Part shown: positions 45,123 to 53,406 of the stretch, piece by piece
Layout: each line of letters opens with the position of its first letter
Position numbering within the stretch: the first letter of the stretch is position 1
NCBI GenBank assembly: GCA_963822295.1
Contig: CAWGHD010000002.1
Span: forward strand, 930,001-994,000
Source of the DNA: VRUE01 sp963822295
GTDB lineage: Bacteria > Actinomycetota > Thermoleophilia > Solirubrobacterales > 70-9
DNA: 64,000 nt
Reading direction: 5' to 3'
Position numbers and translations under genes: made by a program
Notes under the pieces: generated by a model
Told to the model about the DNA's origin: nothing
The model's input: the letters and a program-made list of their open reading frames with translations, nothing else
Databases searched by the model: none

Positions 45123-45673
45123 CAGCGGCTCCCCGCGGGGGCGTAGATGGAGACGTCGGCCGCGCCGTAGCGGCGCTGGCGCAGGCGGTCGAGGGTCTCG
45201 ACCCGAAGCGGCCGGCCGGCGCCGCTCTCCACGATCGCCCGCCCCTCGTCGCCGAGGAGCAGGGGAAGCTGCGTTTCCAGTGCCAGGCTCACGCGGTCGG
45301 CCAGTCTATAGGGGGCATCGACGAAGACCAGATCGAAGCGCGGGGCGTCGGGGTCACCGGCGCGGGCGGCGAGCCAGCGCTCGACGTCGGAGCGGACGAG
45401 CTCGGCCCGCTCCCGGAGGCCGAGCCGCTCGACGTTGCCGAGCGCCGGGCGGGTGTCGCGGTCGACGAGGACCGCCTCGGCCGCGCCGCGGGAGAGCGCC
45501 TCGATCGCGAGCGCCCCGGTCCCGCAGTAGAGGTCGAGCACGCGGGCGTCGCCGACCCGCTCGCCCAGGGCGGAGAAGATCGCCTCGCGCACGCGGTCGG
45601 AGGTCGGGCGCACCTTCCACCCCCGCGGCGCGACCAACCGCTGCCCCTTCAACTCTCCGGCGATCACCCGCAT
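45122..45673 (-). CDS. rsmD: 16S rRNA (guanine966-N2)-methyltransferase RsmD
   Basis: A 183-residue methyltransferase opening MRVIAGELKGQRLVAPRGWK and VRPTSDRVREAIFS, the RsmD hallmark, with SAM motif I VLDLYCGTGALAIEALSRG. The catalytic D-P-P-Y reads VDAPYR here, a Pro-to-Ala change. It is coupled to coaD as in most actinomycetes and sits two bases after recG. Confidence 0.9.
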
Positions 45674-45675
45674 GG

Positions 45676-47808
45676 TCAGAGTGGTATCGGGTCGGCGGCG
45701 GCGCCGAAGCGACGGCGGGCTGCCTCCAGCAGCGGGCCGAGGGCCGGCGCCTGGAGCGAGCCGTGCTCCTCGAGCAGGGCGAGCACCTCCTCGCGCGCCT
45801 CGAGCAGCAGCGGTATGTCCTCGGGCAGCTCGGCGAGGGCGAAGCGCGGCAGGCCGTGCTGGCGAGTGCCGAGCACCTCGCCCTCGCCGCGCAGGGCGAG
45901 GTCGACCTCGGCGAGCTTGAAGCCGTCGCTCTCCCCGGCGACCGCCCGCAGCCGCCGCCGGGCGAGCTCCCCCGCCTCTTCGGGGAGGAGCAGGCAGTGG
46001 GAGCGGTGCTCGCCCCTGCCGACCCGGCCGCGCAGCTGGTGCAGCTGGGAGACGCCGTAGCGCTCGGCCCCCTCGATCAGCATCACGGTCGCGTTGGGGA
46101 CGTCGATCCCGACCTCGATCACCGTCGTCGCGACCAGAACCTGGGTCTCGCCGGAGGCGAAGCGCGCCATCGCCTCCGCCTTCTCCGGCGAGGGCATCTG
46201 CCCGTGCAGGACGCCGAGCTCGAAGTCCCGCAGCTCGCCGGCGGCCAGCCGCTCCGCCTCGACCTCGGCGGCCTTGCCCTGCACCTTCTCGGACTCGGAG
46301 ACCAGCGGGCAGACGACGAACGCCTGGCGCCCCTCGCGCAGCTGCGAGCGCAGCAGCTCGAAGGCCTGCTCGCGCTCGTCCTCGCCGACCAGCCGCGTCT
46401 CGACCGGGCTGCGCCCCGAGGGGAGCTCGCGCAGCGAGGTCGTGTCGAGGTCGCCGTAGGCGGTCAGCGAGAGCGTGCGCGGGATCGGCGTCGCGGTCAT
46501 GTGGAGGACGTGCGGCGCGAGCCCCTCGGGCGCCTTGGCGTCGAGCGCCCGCCGCTGCTCGACCCCGAAGCGGTGCTGCTCGTCGACGACGCAGACCCCC
46601 AGCCGCGCAAATTCGACCGACGGCTCGATCAGGGCATGGGTCCCGACGACGAGCCCCAGCTCCCCGCTGGCGAGCTGGTCCAGCGCCCTGGCGCGGGTCG
46701 CGGCGGGGGTTGCCCCCGTCATCAGCGCGAAGGGGATCAGCTCCGCCCCGAGCAAACGGCCGAGGGTCGCCGCGTGCTGCTCGGCGAGCGTCTCCGTCGG
46801 CGCCATCAGCACGGCCTGGTGCCCGGCTTCGAGTGCCCGCAGCATCGCGTAGAGCGCGACCACCGTCTTCCCGGACCCGACCTCCCCCATCAGCAGCCTC
46901 TGCATCGGCTCGCCCGAGTCGAGGTCGCCGTCGATCTCGTCGAAGGCAGCGAGCTGCCCGGCGGTCGGCTCAAAAGGCAGCGACTCGAGCCAGCGGGCGA
47001 CCAGCTCGCCCGGAGAGCCCATACGCGGCGCCGGGCGGGCGGCCTTGTGCGCGCGGCGGCGGCTGGCGAGGATCGCCTGGTAGAGGAACAGCTCTTCGAA
47101 CGTGAGCCGCCCTCGGGCCCCTTCCAGGTCCTCCTCGCTTTCGGGCAGGTGGACGGCGTGGACCGCATCGGCGACCGAAGCCAGCCCATGCCTGGCACGC
47201 AGTCCGGCCGGCAGCGCCTCGATCAAGTTCGGCGCCAGCCCGATCGCCTGCCCGACCCACTCCCGTATCCGGGACGCCTTGAGCTGCTCGGTCGCCGGGT
47301 GCACGGGAACGAAGCTCGCCTCGCCCCCCTCCTCCTCGTCGGCCGAGAGCAACTCGTACTCCGAGACCCGGAAGCCGCGTTTGTCCCGGGAGCCGGTGAG
47401 CAGGAGGGTCGCGCCCGGTTGGAGCTTCTGGGCGATCCAAGGCTGGTTGAACCACGAGGCGCGCAGGGAGTCGGAGTCGTCGCCGACTTTGACCGAGGTG
47501 ATCGTCAGGCCCCGGCGTCGAAACGGCCGCGGAGTGTTGCCGAGAACCTCGACACGAATCGTCCCGCTATCCCCGGGGTCCAGGTCAGCGACAGGAACAA
47601 CAGTGCGGTCGCGGTGGCTGTGCGGAAAGCGAAGGAGCAGGTCGCCGAGGGTCGAGATACCCGCGTCAGCAGCCGCCTCCGCGAGCTTCGGGCCGACCCC
47701 CGTAAGAGATGTCAGCGAAACATCGAGCACTGCCGGCCGGGGCCAGTGGACGGGGGCGTCGCGAAGTTCGGAGGCGGTCAGCTCGGTGTCGCTGCCGAAG
47801 CGGCGCAC
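45676..47808 (-). CDS. recG: ATP-dependent DNA helicase RecG
   Basis: RecG reverses stalled replication forks. The 710-residue protein has the wedge domain (LTSLTGVGPKLAEAAADAGI and an OB fold to about residue 220), then superfamily 2 motifs: Q-FEPTAGQLAAFDEI, Walker A LLMGEVGSGKTVVALYAM, VLMAPTETLAEQHA, DEQHRFGVEQR (DExH), MTATPIPRTLSLTAYGDLD, and later VATTVIEVGIDVPNAT and HQLRGRVGRGEHRSHCLLL with the TRG motif. I chose GTG 47808, seven bases after the previous stop; the GTG at 47730 is also possible. Confidence 0.95.
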   Translation of the reverse strand: MRRFGSDTELTASELRDAPVHWPRPAVLDVSLTSLTGVGPKLAEAAADAGISTLGDLLLRFPHSHRDRTVVPVADLDPGDSGTIRVEVLGNTPRPFRRRGLTITSVKVGDDSDSLRASWFNQPWIAQKLQPGATLLLTGSRDKRGFRVSEYELLSADEEEGGEASFVPVHPATEQLKASRIREWVGQAIGLAPNLIEALPAGLRARHGLASVADAVHAVHLPESEEDLEGARGRLTFEELFLYQAILASRRRAHKAARPAPRMGSPGELVARWLESLPFEPTAGQLAAFDEIDGDLDSGEPMQRLLMGEVGSGKTVVALYAMLRALEAGHQAVLMAPTETLAEQHAATLGRLLGAELIPFALMTGATPAATRARALDQLASGELGLVVGTHALIEPSVEFARLGVCVVDEQHRFGVEQRRALDAKAPEGLAPHVLHMTATPIPRTLSLTAYGDLDTTSLRELPSGRSPVETRLVGEDEREQAFELLRSQLREGRQAFVVCPLVSESEKVQGKAAEVEAERLAAGELRDFELGVLHGQMPSPEKAEAMARFASGETQVLVATTVIEVGIDVPNATVMLIEGAERYGVSQLHQLRGRVGRGEHRSHCLLLPEEAGELARRRLRAVAGESDGFKLAEVDLALRGEGEVLGTRQHGLPRFALAELPEDIPLLLEAREEVLALLEEHGSLQAPALGPLLEAARRRFGAAADPIPL

Positions 47809-47815
47809 GTCCCGG

Positions 47816-49447
47816 CTACTGGGCGGCCAGCAGCCACCACCAACTCGGCTGGCCGCCCTCATGGGTCTCGATCTCGACCCCGTCCGGCACGTGCGGGTCG
47901 ATCTCCGAGAGCGCGATCGGCGCCTCCTCGCCGGAGATGACGGTGACGATCTCCGAGCCCTCGGCAAGGCGCTCGATCGTCGCCGCCAGGGTCGTGCCGG
48001 CGCCGCCCCAGGCGACGATCTCCCCTTTTGCGAAGCCGACCGCGTCGCCCTTCCGGAAGCGCCCCCTGGCGTCGTCGCGGGCGGCGGGAGCGACGCCGCC
48101 GCTGGCGATCCCCTCGAGCGCGGCGTCGAGCCGCTCGGCGTTCTCCTCGGCGGCGGCGTCCCGGTCGAGCTCGACCAGGACCAGGAGGCTCTCCTGCTGG
48201 GAGGTCGAGCGGACCACGCGGGCCGGCTTCTCGGAGAGCTCGCAGGCGCGCTCGGCGGCCATGATCACGTTCGGGGAGCTGGGCAGGACGAGGACCTCCT
48301 CGGAGGGGACCTCGTGGATCCCGGCGAGCAGCTCGTAGGTCGAGGGGTTGAGCGTCTCGCCGCCCGGGACGACGTGGGCGCCGAGCTCGCCGAAGAGCCG
48401 CTCGAAGCCCGCCCCCGCGGCGACCGCGACGACGCCGGAGCGGCCCGCGGTGAGACGGGCGTCGCGCGCGGCCACCTGCTCGCGCATGTCGGCGACGTCG
48501 AGGTTGGTGACCTCGCCGTGTCCCTCGAAGAGCGCCACGGCGGACTCCGGCTCGTCGGTGTGGACGTGCACCTTGAGGGTCGTTTCGTCGCCGACGACGA
48601 GCACCGAGTCGCCGAGCCCCTCGAGCCGGGGCAGGTGCTCGCGGGTGTCGAGGCCGGACCCGGAGACGATGAAGTTCGTGCAGTAGCGGAAGCGGCTGTC
48701 CTCGTGGTGGGGCCGGCTGAGCCGCGGCGCCTCCTGGTGGTCGACCTCCGGCACCGCGGTCGCGTCGCCGCGCAGGCCGGCGACGACGCCGGCCAGGATC
48801 AGCACCAGCCCGTAGCCCCCGGCGTCCACCACCCCGGACTCGCGCAGCACCTCGAGCTGCTCGGGGGTGCGCTCGACCGCCCTCTGGCCGTCCTCGATCG
48901 CCCGCTCCAGCACCTCGGCGAGGACCGCGTCCTGCTGCTCGTCGCTCACCCCCTGGTCGAGCCGCTGGCTGCCGGCGTCGAGGTGCGCGAGCTGGCGCGC
49001 GATCGAGTGCGCCATCTCGCGAAAGACGGTCAGCATCGTCCCCTCGGCGGGCTCCCGCACGGAGTCGTAGGCGGCGTCGGCGGCGCTGGCGAAGGCGGAC
49101 GCGACCAGCACCGGGTCGATCAGCTCGCCGGGACGGCTGGCCAGCTCCTCGGCGGCGCCGCGCACGATCTGGCTGAGGATCACGCCCGAGTTGCCGCGCG
49201 CGCCCATCAGCGCCGCCCGGGCCAGCGCCTGGACCAGCTCGGTGCGGCCGATCTCGTCGACGTCGAGCCCGTCGAGGCGGTCCAGCTCCTCCATCACGGC
49301 GCGCATCGTCATCGCCATGTTGTCCCCCGTGTCGCCGTCGGCGACCGGGAAGACGTTGAGGTCGTTGACCTCCTGGCGGCGTTCCTCGAGGTGGGCGTAG
49401 GCCGCGGTCACCACCCGGCGGAAGCGCACGATGCTGGGATCGGGCAT
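47816..49447 (-). CDS. DAK/YloV-type fatty acid kinase-like protein (FakA family)
   Basis: A 543-residue protein. The N-terminal DAK2-type kinase domain has VNDLNVFPVADGDTGDNMAM (metal/nucleotide aspartates) and ALMGARGNSGVILSQIVRG. The central linker holds VVDAGGYGLVLILAG. The C-terminal DegV-like half reads YCTNFIVSG through the TDEPESAVALFEG region. Homologues (FakA) phosphorylate fatty acids bound to a DegV-type FakB for phospholipid synthesis. No FakB gene is adjacent. The order recG-fakA-rpmB matches many Gram-positive genomes. Confidence 0.88.
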   Translation of the reverse strand: MPDPSIVRFRRVVTAAYAHLEERRQEVNDLNVFPVADGDTGDNMAMTMRAVMEELDRLDGLDVDEIGRTELVQALARAALMGARGNSGVILSQIVRGAAEELASRPGELIDPVLVASAFASAADAAYDSVREPAEGTMLTVFREMAHSIARQLAHLDAGSQRLDQGVSDEQQDAVLAEVLERAIEDGQRAVERTPEQLEVLRESGVVDAGGYGLVLILAGVVAGLRGDATAVPEVDHQEAPRLSRPHHEDSRFRYCTNFIVSGSGLDTREHLPRLEGLGDSVLVVGDETTLKVHVHTDEPESAVALFEGHGEVTNLDVADMREQVAARDARLTAGRSGVVAVAAGAGFERLFGELGAHVVPGGETLNPSTYELLAGIHEVPSEEVLVLPSSPNVIMAAERACELSEKPARVVRSTSQQESLLVLVELDRDAAAEENAERLDAALEGIASGGVAPAARDDARGRFRKGDAVGFAKGEIVAWGGAGTTLAATIERLAEGSEIVTVISGEEAPIALSEIDPHVPDGVEIETHEGGQPSWWWLLAAQ

Positions 49448-49503
49448 TGCCGCAATCTAGCTGCCGGTCGCGGACACGAGCCGGGCACAACCTCAGGATT
49501 AGG

Positions 49504-49695
49504 TCAGGCGGCCTTGACGACCTTGTTGCTCTTCAGGCAACGGGTGCAGACGTAGGCGCGGAGCTTGCGGCCGTTCTCCTGGATCCGGACCTTCTGCAGG
49601 TTCGGGTCGAAGCGCCGCTTGGTGGCGACCATCGAGTGGCTCCGGGACTGGCCGAACGCCGGTCCCTTTCCGCAGCTGTGACAAACCTTGGCCAT
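49504..49695 (-). CDS. rpmB: 50S ribosomal protein L28
   Basis: A 63-residue L28 with AKVCHSCGKGPAFGQSRSHS and the C-terminal AYVCTRCLKSNKVVKAA; the two CxxC pairs mark the zinc-binding form. It is upstream of the fakA-like gene and 22 bases downstream of ribH. Confidence 0.96.
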   Translation of the reverse strand: MAKVCHSCGKGPAFGQSRSHSMVATKRRFDPNLQKVRIQENGRKLRAYVCTRCLKSNKVVKAA

Positions 49696-49717
49696 CGGGA
49701 TCGTGGATGGTAGGCGA

Positions 49718-50209
49718 TCAGGCCGGCTGGCGTTGCAGGAGGGCCATCCTGGCGACGGTCAGCGCCGCGTTGCGCCCCTGGTCGCGCTTGTCGCCGCCCG
49801 CCCTGGCCAGCGCCTGCTCCATGTTGTCGCAGGTGATCACGCCGAAGGCGCAGGGCACCCCGGTCTCGAGCTGCACGTCCTGGATCCCGCGGGCGGCCTC
49901 GGCGCAGACGAAGTCGTAGTGGTCGGTCTCACCGCGGATCACGACGCCGAGGCAGGCGACCCCGGCGAACTCGCCGCTGCCGATCAGCGTCTTCGCCGCC
50001 ATCGGCAGCTCGTAGGCACCCGGAACCGAGACGTGGGTGACGTTGGGGACGCTGACCCCGGCGAGCTCGAAGCCCTGGTCGGCGCCCTGCAGCAGGCGGT
50101 TGGCGAGGTCCTCGTAGAAGCGCCCGACCACGGCGGCGAAGCGCAGCGGCGCCAGCGCCCCGCGCTCCTCGTCGCTGAATTCCTCGAGGAACTCCCCGGC
50201 CTCAGCCAT
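49718..50209 (-). CDS. ribH: 6,7-dimethyl-8-ribityllumazine synthase
   Basis: RibH condenses the RibA/D-derived pyrimidine with dihydroxybutanone phosphate. The 163-residue protein has the family core FAAVVGRFYEDLANRLLQGA, VPGAYELPMAAKTL (substrate loop), GVVIRGETDHYDFVCAEAAR with the catalytic His of the DHYDF segment, and GVITCDNMEQALARAG. Its ATG overlaps the ribBA stop by eight bases, making it the last gene of the riboflavin operon. Confidence 0.95.
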   Translation of the reverse strand: MAEAGEFLEEFSDEERGALAPLRFAAVVGRFYEDLANRLLQGADQGFELAGVSVPNVTHVSVPGAYELPMAAKTLIGSGEFAGVACLGVVIRGETDHYDFVCAEAARGIQDVQLETGVPCAFGVITCDNMEQALARAGGDKRDQGRNAALTVARMALLQRQPA

Positions 50210-51530
50210 CGGCGCCCGCGCCGCCCTTCGCGTCGCGTTCGGACTCGTCGTGGAGCATCTCCTCGTCGAGGGCGAGGCCCTGGTGGTGGAGTGAGTGGCC
50301 CATCTTGTCGCGCTTCGCCCGCAGGTAGTCCTCGTTGTGGGTGTTGGGATTGGCCTCGATCGGCACCTGCTCGGCGACGGAGAGCCCGTAGCCCTCGAGG
50401 CCGACGATCTTTTTCGGGTTGTTGGTGAGGATGCGGATGCTGGTCAGCCCGAGGTCGCCGAGGATCTGGGCGCCGATCCCGTAGTCGCGCAGGTCGGCGG
50501 GCAGACCGAGCTTGAGGTTGGCCTCGACGGTGTCGGCGCCCTCCTCCTGGAGCTTGTAGGCGCGCAGCTTGTTGAGCAGCCCGATCCCCCGGCCCTCCTG
50601 GGAGAGGTAGAGGAGGACGCCCTGGCCCTCCTGCTCGATCATCGAGAGCGCCGAGGCGAGCTGCTCGCCGCAGTCACAGCGCATGCTGTGGAAGACGTCG
50701 CCGGTCAGGCACTCGCTGTGGACGCGGACGAGGACGTCCTCGGCCCCGTCGACCTCGCCCTTGACCATCGCGACGTGGTGTTTGTCGTCGACGAGCGAGC
50801 GGTAGCCGACGGCGGTGAAGTCGCCGAAGGAGGTCGGCAGCGCGGTCGCGACGACCCGCTCGACCAGCTTCTCGGTGCGGCGGCGGTAGGCGATCAGGTC
50901 GGCGATCGTGATCATCTTCAGCCGGTGCCGCTCGGCGTAGGGGATCAGGTCGGGGACGCGGGCCATCGTGCCGTCGTCGTTCATCACCTCGCAGATCACG
51001 CCCGCCGCGGTCAGGCCGGCGAGGCGGGCGAGGTCGACGCTCGCCTCGGTGTGGCCGGTGCGCTCCAGCACCCCGCCGTCCTTGGCGCGCAGGGGGAACA
51101 TGTGGCCGGGGACGACGATGTCGCGCGGGCCCGAGTTGGGGTCGATCGCGACCTGGACGGTGTGGGCGCGGTCCTGGGCGGAGATCCCGGTGCTGACCCC
51201 GCTCGCCGCCTCGATCGTGATCGTGAACGCGGTCTGGAGCGGCGCCTCGTTCTTGGCCGCCATCAGGTTGAGGCCGAGCCGTTCGCAGCGTTCGGCGGTC
51301 AGCGCCAGGCAGATCAGCCCGCGCGCCTCCTTCGCCATGAAGTTGATCGCCTCCGGGGTGGCGAACTGGGCGGCCATCACCAGGTCGCCCTCGTTCTCGC
51401 GGCTCTCGTCGTCGCAGACGATGACCATGCGACCCGCGCGGATCTCCTCGATCGCTTCCTCGATCGTCGAGAAGGGGCTCCCGGCCCCGGCCTCCTTGTC
51501 TGTCCTCTGCGTCTCGGTCATTCGGCTCAC
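50202..51530 (-). CDS. ribBA: Bifunctional DHBP synthase / GTP cyclohydrolase II
   Basis: A 442-residue fusion that makes both riboflavin precursors. The RibB half (about 20-220) has VIVCDDESRENEGDLVMAAQ and GHTEASVDLARLAGL. The RibA half has HSECLTGDVFHSMRCDCGEQ with the zinc cysteines, YLSQEGRGIGLLNKLRAYKL and NNPKKIVGLEGYGL. A short extra C-terminal tail (HHQGLALDEEMLHDESERD) follows. The start is GTG 51530, overlapping the ribE stop (GTGA); the ATG three codons in is an alternative. Confidence 0.95.
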   Translation of the reverse strand: MSRMTETQRTDKEAGAGSPFSTIEEAIEEIRAGRMVIVCDDESRENEGDLVMAAQFATPEAINFMAKEARGLICLALTAERCERLGLNLMAAKNEAPLQTAFTITIEAASGVSTGISAQDRAHTVQVAIDPNSGPRDIVVPGHMFPLRAKDGGVLERTGHTEASVDLARLAGLTAAGVICEVMNDDGTMARVPDLIPYAERHRLKMITIADLIAYRRRTEKLVERVVATALPTSFGDFTAVGYRSLVDDKHHVAMVKGEVDGAEDVLVRVHSECLTGDVFHSMRCDCGEQLASALSMIEQEGQGVLLYLSQEGRGIGLLNKLRAYKLQEEGADTVEANLKLGLPADLRDYGIGAQILGDLGLTSIRILTNNPKKIVGLEGYGLSVAEQVPIEANPNTHNEDYLRAKRDKMGHSLHHQGLALDEEMLHDESERDAKGGAGADG

Positions 51531-52141
51531 GCCTGCTCCTTTCCAGCGAATGGTGCCACCAACCGCTCCACGTACTTTGCGACCACGTCACACTCGACGT
51601 TCAACCTGCTCCCGGCGGCGGCCGCGCCGAGGGTGGTCCGCTCGAGCGTCTCGGGGATCAGCGAGACCTCAACCCAGCCCTCGCCGAGCGCCGAGACGGT
51701 GAGGCTGACGCCGGACAATCCGATCGACCCACGCTCGACCACGTAGCGCAGGAGGTCGGGCCCGAGGGCGAGGCGGAGGCGGCGGGCGATCCCGTCCTCC
51801 TCGACCGAGACGACCTCGCCGACCCCGTCGACGTGGCCCTGCAGGATGTGACCGCCGAGTCGGTCCGAGGCCCTCAGCGCCAGCTCGAGGTTGACCCGGC
51901 CGCCCGGCTCGAGGTCGCCGAGCGAGCTGAGGCGAAGGGTCTGGTTCATGGCCTCGGCGGCAAAGCCGGCGTCGCCGATCTCGGTCGCGGTCAGGCAGAC
52001 GCCCTCTACGGACACCGAGTCGCCGGCGGCGATCTCCGGGCCGAGCGACGTCGCGAGCCGCAGCGTCGCGCCCTCCTCCCCGGCCTCGACGGCCTCGACG
52101 GCCCCGATGTCCTGAACCAATCCGGTGAACATCCTCACCAC
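51527..52141 (-). CDS. ribE: Riboflavin synthase alpha chain
   Basis: A 204-residue duplicated-barrel enzyme that dismutates two lumazines to riboflavin. It opens MFTGLVQDIGAVEAVE, has SVSVEGVCLTATEI in the first barrel, LGGHILQGHVDGVGEV, then SGVSLTVSALGEGWVEVSLI and IPETLERTTLG in the second. The annotated start is GTG 52141; the ATG at 52132 (MFTGL) is the usual first residue. It overlaps the ribD end by seven bases. Confidence 0.94.
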   Translation of the reverse strand: MVRMFTGLVQDIGAVEAVEAGEEGATLRLATSLGPEIAAGDSVSVEGVCLTATEIGDAGFAAEAMNQTLRLSSLGDLEPGGRVNLELALRASDRLGGHILQGHVDGVGEVVSVEEDGIARRLRLALGPDLLRYVVERGSIGLSGVSLTVSALGEGWVEVSLIPETLERTTLGAAAAGSRLNVECDVVAKYVERLVAPFAGKEQA

Positions 52142-53283
52142 TCCCTGAAGCGTCCCGTGATCAACGTGTCCTCGCCGATCTCCTCGACACTGCTGGACAG
52201 GGCGGATTGGCGCGCGGGTCCTGACGCGGCTGCGGGGGGGCCTGCGGGCGGGGGCTGCGCCTCCGTTCTCGGCCCCCCCGCATCCACGCCACCCGCGCGA
52301 GAATCCGCGTCGCCCAGCAGGGTTGGGGCAATGAAGGTGCGGGACTCGTCGATCTGGTCGACTGCGAGGAATGCCGCAGCGAGCGTCCGACCGCCCTCCA
52401 AGAAGAGGGATGTGACACCGCGGCGACCGAGATCCGCAAGAGCGGCGGGAACGCCGTCAGCCACCAAGACTTCCGCGCCGGCGTCACGCAGAGCGGAGGC
52501 ATCGGCCTCGGGGTCGACGACGACCAGCACCGGCGAGGCGTCGAGTGTCTGCAGCAGCTGTGAGTCCAGGGGCAGCCGCGCCCGGCGGTCGAAGACGACG
52601 CGCAGCGGCTGCCGGGCGCCGTCGATGTCGCGGGCGGTCAACAGGGGGTCGTCGGCGAGGACGGTGCCGATCCCGACCGCGATCGCGTCGGATTCGGCGC
52701 GCCAGCGGTGGACGAGGGAGCGGCTGCGCTCGCCGGTGATCCAGGGTGAGTCGCCGGGAGCGGTCGTCGTGCGGCCGTCGAGGGACATCGCCAGCTTCAG
52801 CGTGACGAGCGGCAGGCCGGTGCGGGCGTGCTTGCGGAAGGGCTGGTTGAGCAGGCGCGCCGCGGTCGCCTGCTCTCCGGCCGCGAGCTCGACCTCGACG
52901 CCGCCGTCGCGCAGAATGCCGGGACCGCGGCCGGAGGCCTTCTCGGAGGGGTCGTCGGAGGCGATCACGACCCGGGCGATCCCCGCCTCGAGGACGGCCT
53001 CGACGCAGGGCGGCTGGCGACCCTCGTGGGCGCAGGGCTCGAGTGTCACGTACATCGTCGCCCCGGCGGGGTCGTTGCCCCGCTCGGCGCAGTCGGCGAG
53101 CGCCGCGCGCTCCGCGTGCAGGCCGCCGAGCTCCGCGTGGAACCCCTCGCCGACGACCTCGCCGTCGCGGACGACGACCGCGCCGACCAGCGGGTTGGGG
53201 CTGACCCTGCCCCGGCCGCCCTCGGCGAGCTCCAACGCCCGCGCCAGAAACGCCCGATCCGTGCCTGTGAGCTGCGAGTTCAT
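52135..53283 (-). CDS. ribD: Bifunctional deaminase/reductase RibD with an in-frame palindromic insert
   Basis: RibD performs steps 2 and 3 of riboflavin synthesis. The deaminase half has FHAELGGLHAERAAL and TLEPCAHEGRQPPC (zinc His, Cys, Cys). The reductase half has TLKLAMSLDGRTTTAPGDSP, AIAVGIGTVLADDPLLTARD and LFLEGGRTLAAAFLA. Near the C-terminus the sequence GGVDAGGPRTEAQPPPAGPP is unlike the family and is encoded by palindromic element copy B (52210-52300), after which the frame continues to GEDTLITGRF. The insert appears tolerated because it lies on a surface end. The ATG 53283 is preceded within three bases by an operator-like palindrome. Confidence 0.93.
   Translation of the reverse strand: MNSQLTGTDRAFLARALELAEGGRGRVSPNPLVGAVVVRDGEVVGEGFHAELGGLHAERAALADCAERGNDPAGATMYVTLEPCAHEGRQPPCVEAVLEAGIARVVIASDDPSEKASGRGPGILRDGGVEVELAAGEQATAARLLNQPFRKHARTGLPLVTLKLAMSLDGRTTTAPGDSPWITGERSRSLVHRWRAESDAIAVGIGTVLADDPLLTARDIDGARQPLRVVFDRRARLPLDSQLLQTLDASPVLVVVDPEADASALRDAGAEVLVADGVPAALADLGRRGVTSLFLEGGRTLAAAFLAVDQIDESRTFIAPTLLGDADSRAGGVDAGGPRTEAQPPPAGPPAAASGPARQSALSSSVEEIGEDTLITGRFREW
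52210..52300. repeat. Dispersed palindromic element, copy B (inside ribD)
   Basis: Arms TGCGGGGGGGCC (52231-52242) and GGCCCCCCCGCA (52271-52282) pair perfectly; outer arms CGCGCGGGT (52211-52219) and ACCCGCGCG (52291-52299) pair as well. It shares GGGGGGCCTGCGGGCG (52235-52250) and CGTTCTCGGCCCCCC (52264-52278) exactly with copy A at 42753-42822, while the loop differs in length. It lies in frame in the 3' part of ribD. Confidence 0.8.
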
Positions 53284-53286
53284 GGT

Positions 53287-53308
53287 GTTGACTGACTAGT
53301 CAATCAAC
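53287..53308. promoter_or_regulatory. TetR-type operator-like palindrome at the ribD start
   Basis: A 22-bp near-perfect palindrome, GTTGACTGACT and AGTCAATCAAC (one mismatch per arm pair), with the TGACTAGTCA core, begins three bases before the ribD ATG. TTGACT...AGTCAA is the half-site style of TetR-family repressors. A possible -10 (TAGGAT on the minus strand, 53312-53317) lies just upstream, so binding would cover the transcription start and ribosome-binding region. Confidence 0.6.
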
Positions 53309-53335
53309 TACATCCTACCCCCCGGGAAGAACCTC

Positions 53336-53372
53336 AACGACTTTGTCCCCGGTATGCGGGGACAAAGTCGTT
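53336..53372. repeat. Perfect 16-bp hairpin in the divergent rib/glycosyltransferase gap
   Basis: AACGACTTTGTCCCCG (53336-53351), loop GTATG, then CGGGGACAAAGTCGTT (53357-53372) form a perfect 16-bp stem with a 5-nt loop. It lies between divergent genes, where a terminator is not expected, and there is no T run. It may be an operator, a cruciform or another short palindromic element. Confidence 0.75.
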
Positions 53373-53406
53373 CGGGCCGCCTGCGTGGATACCCTGACTC
53401 GCCCCT

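Noticed and set aside
53284..53406. FMN riboswitch in the rib upstream region
   Set aside because: The conserved RFN sequence blocks are absent and the region is too short.
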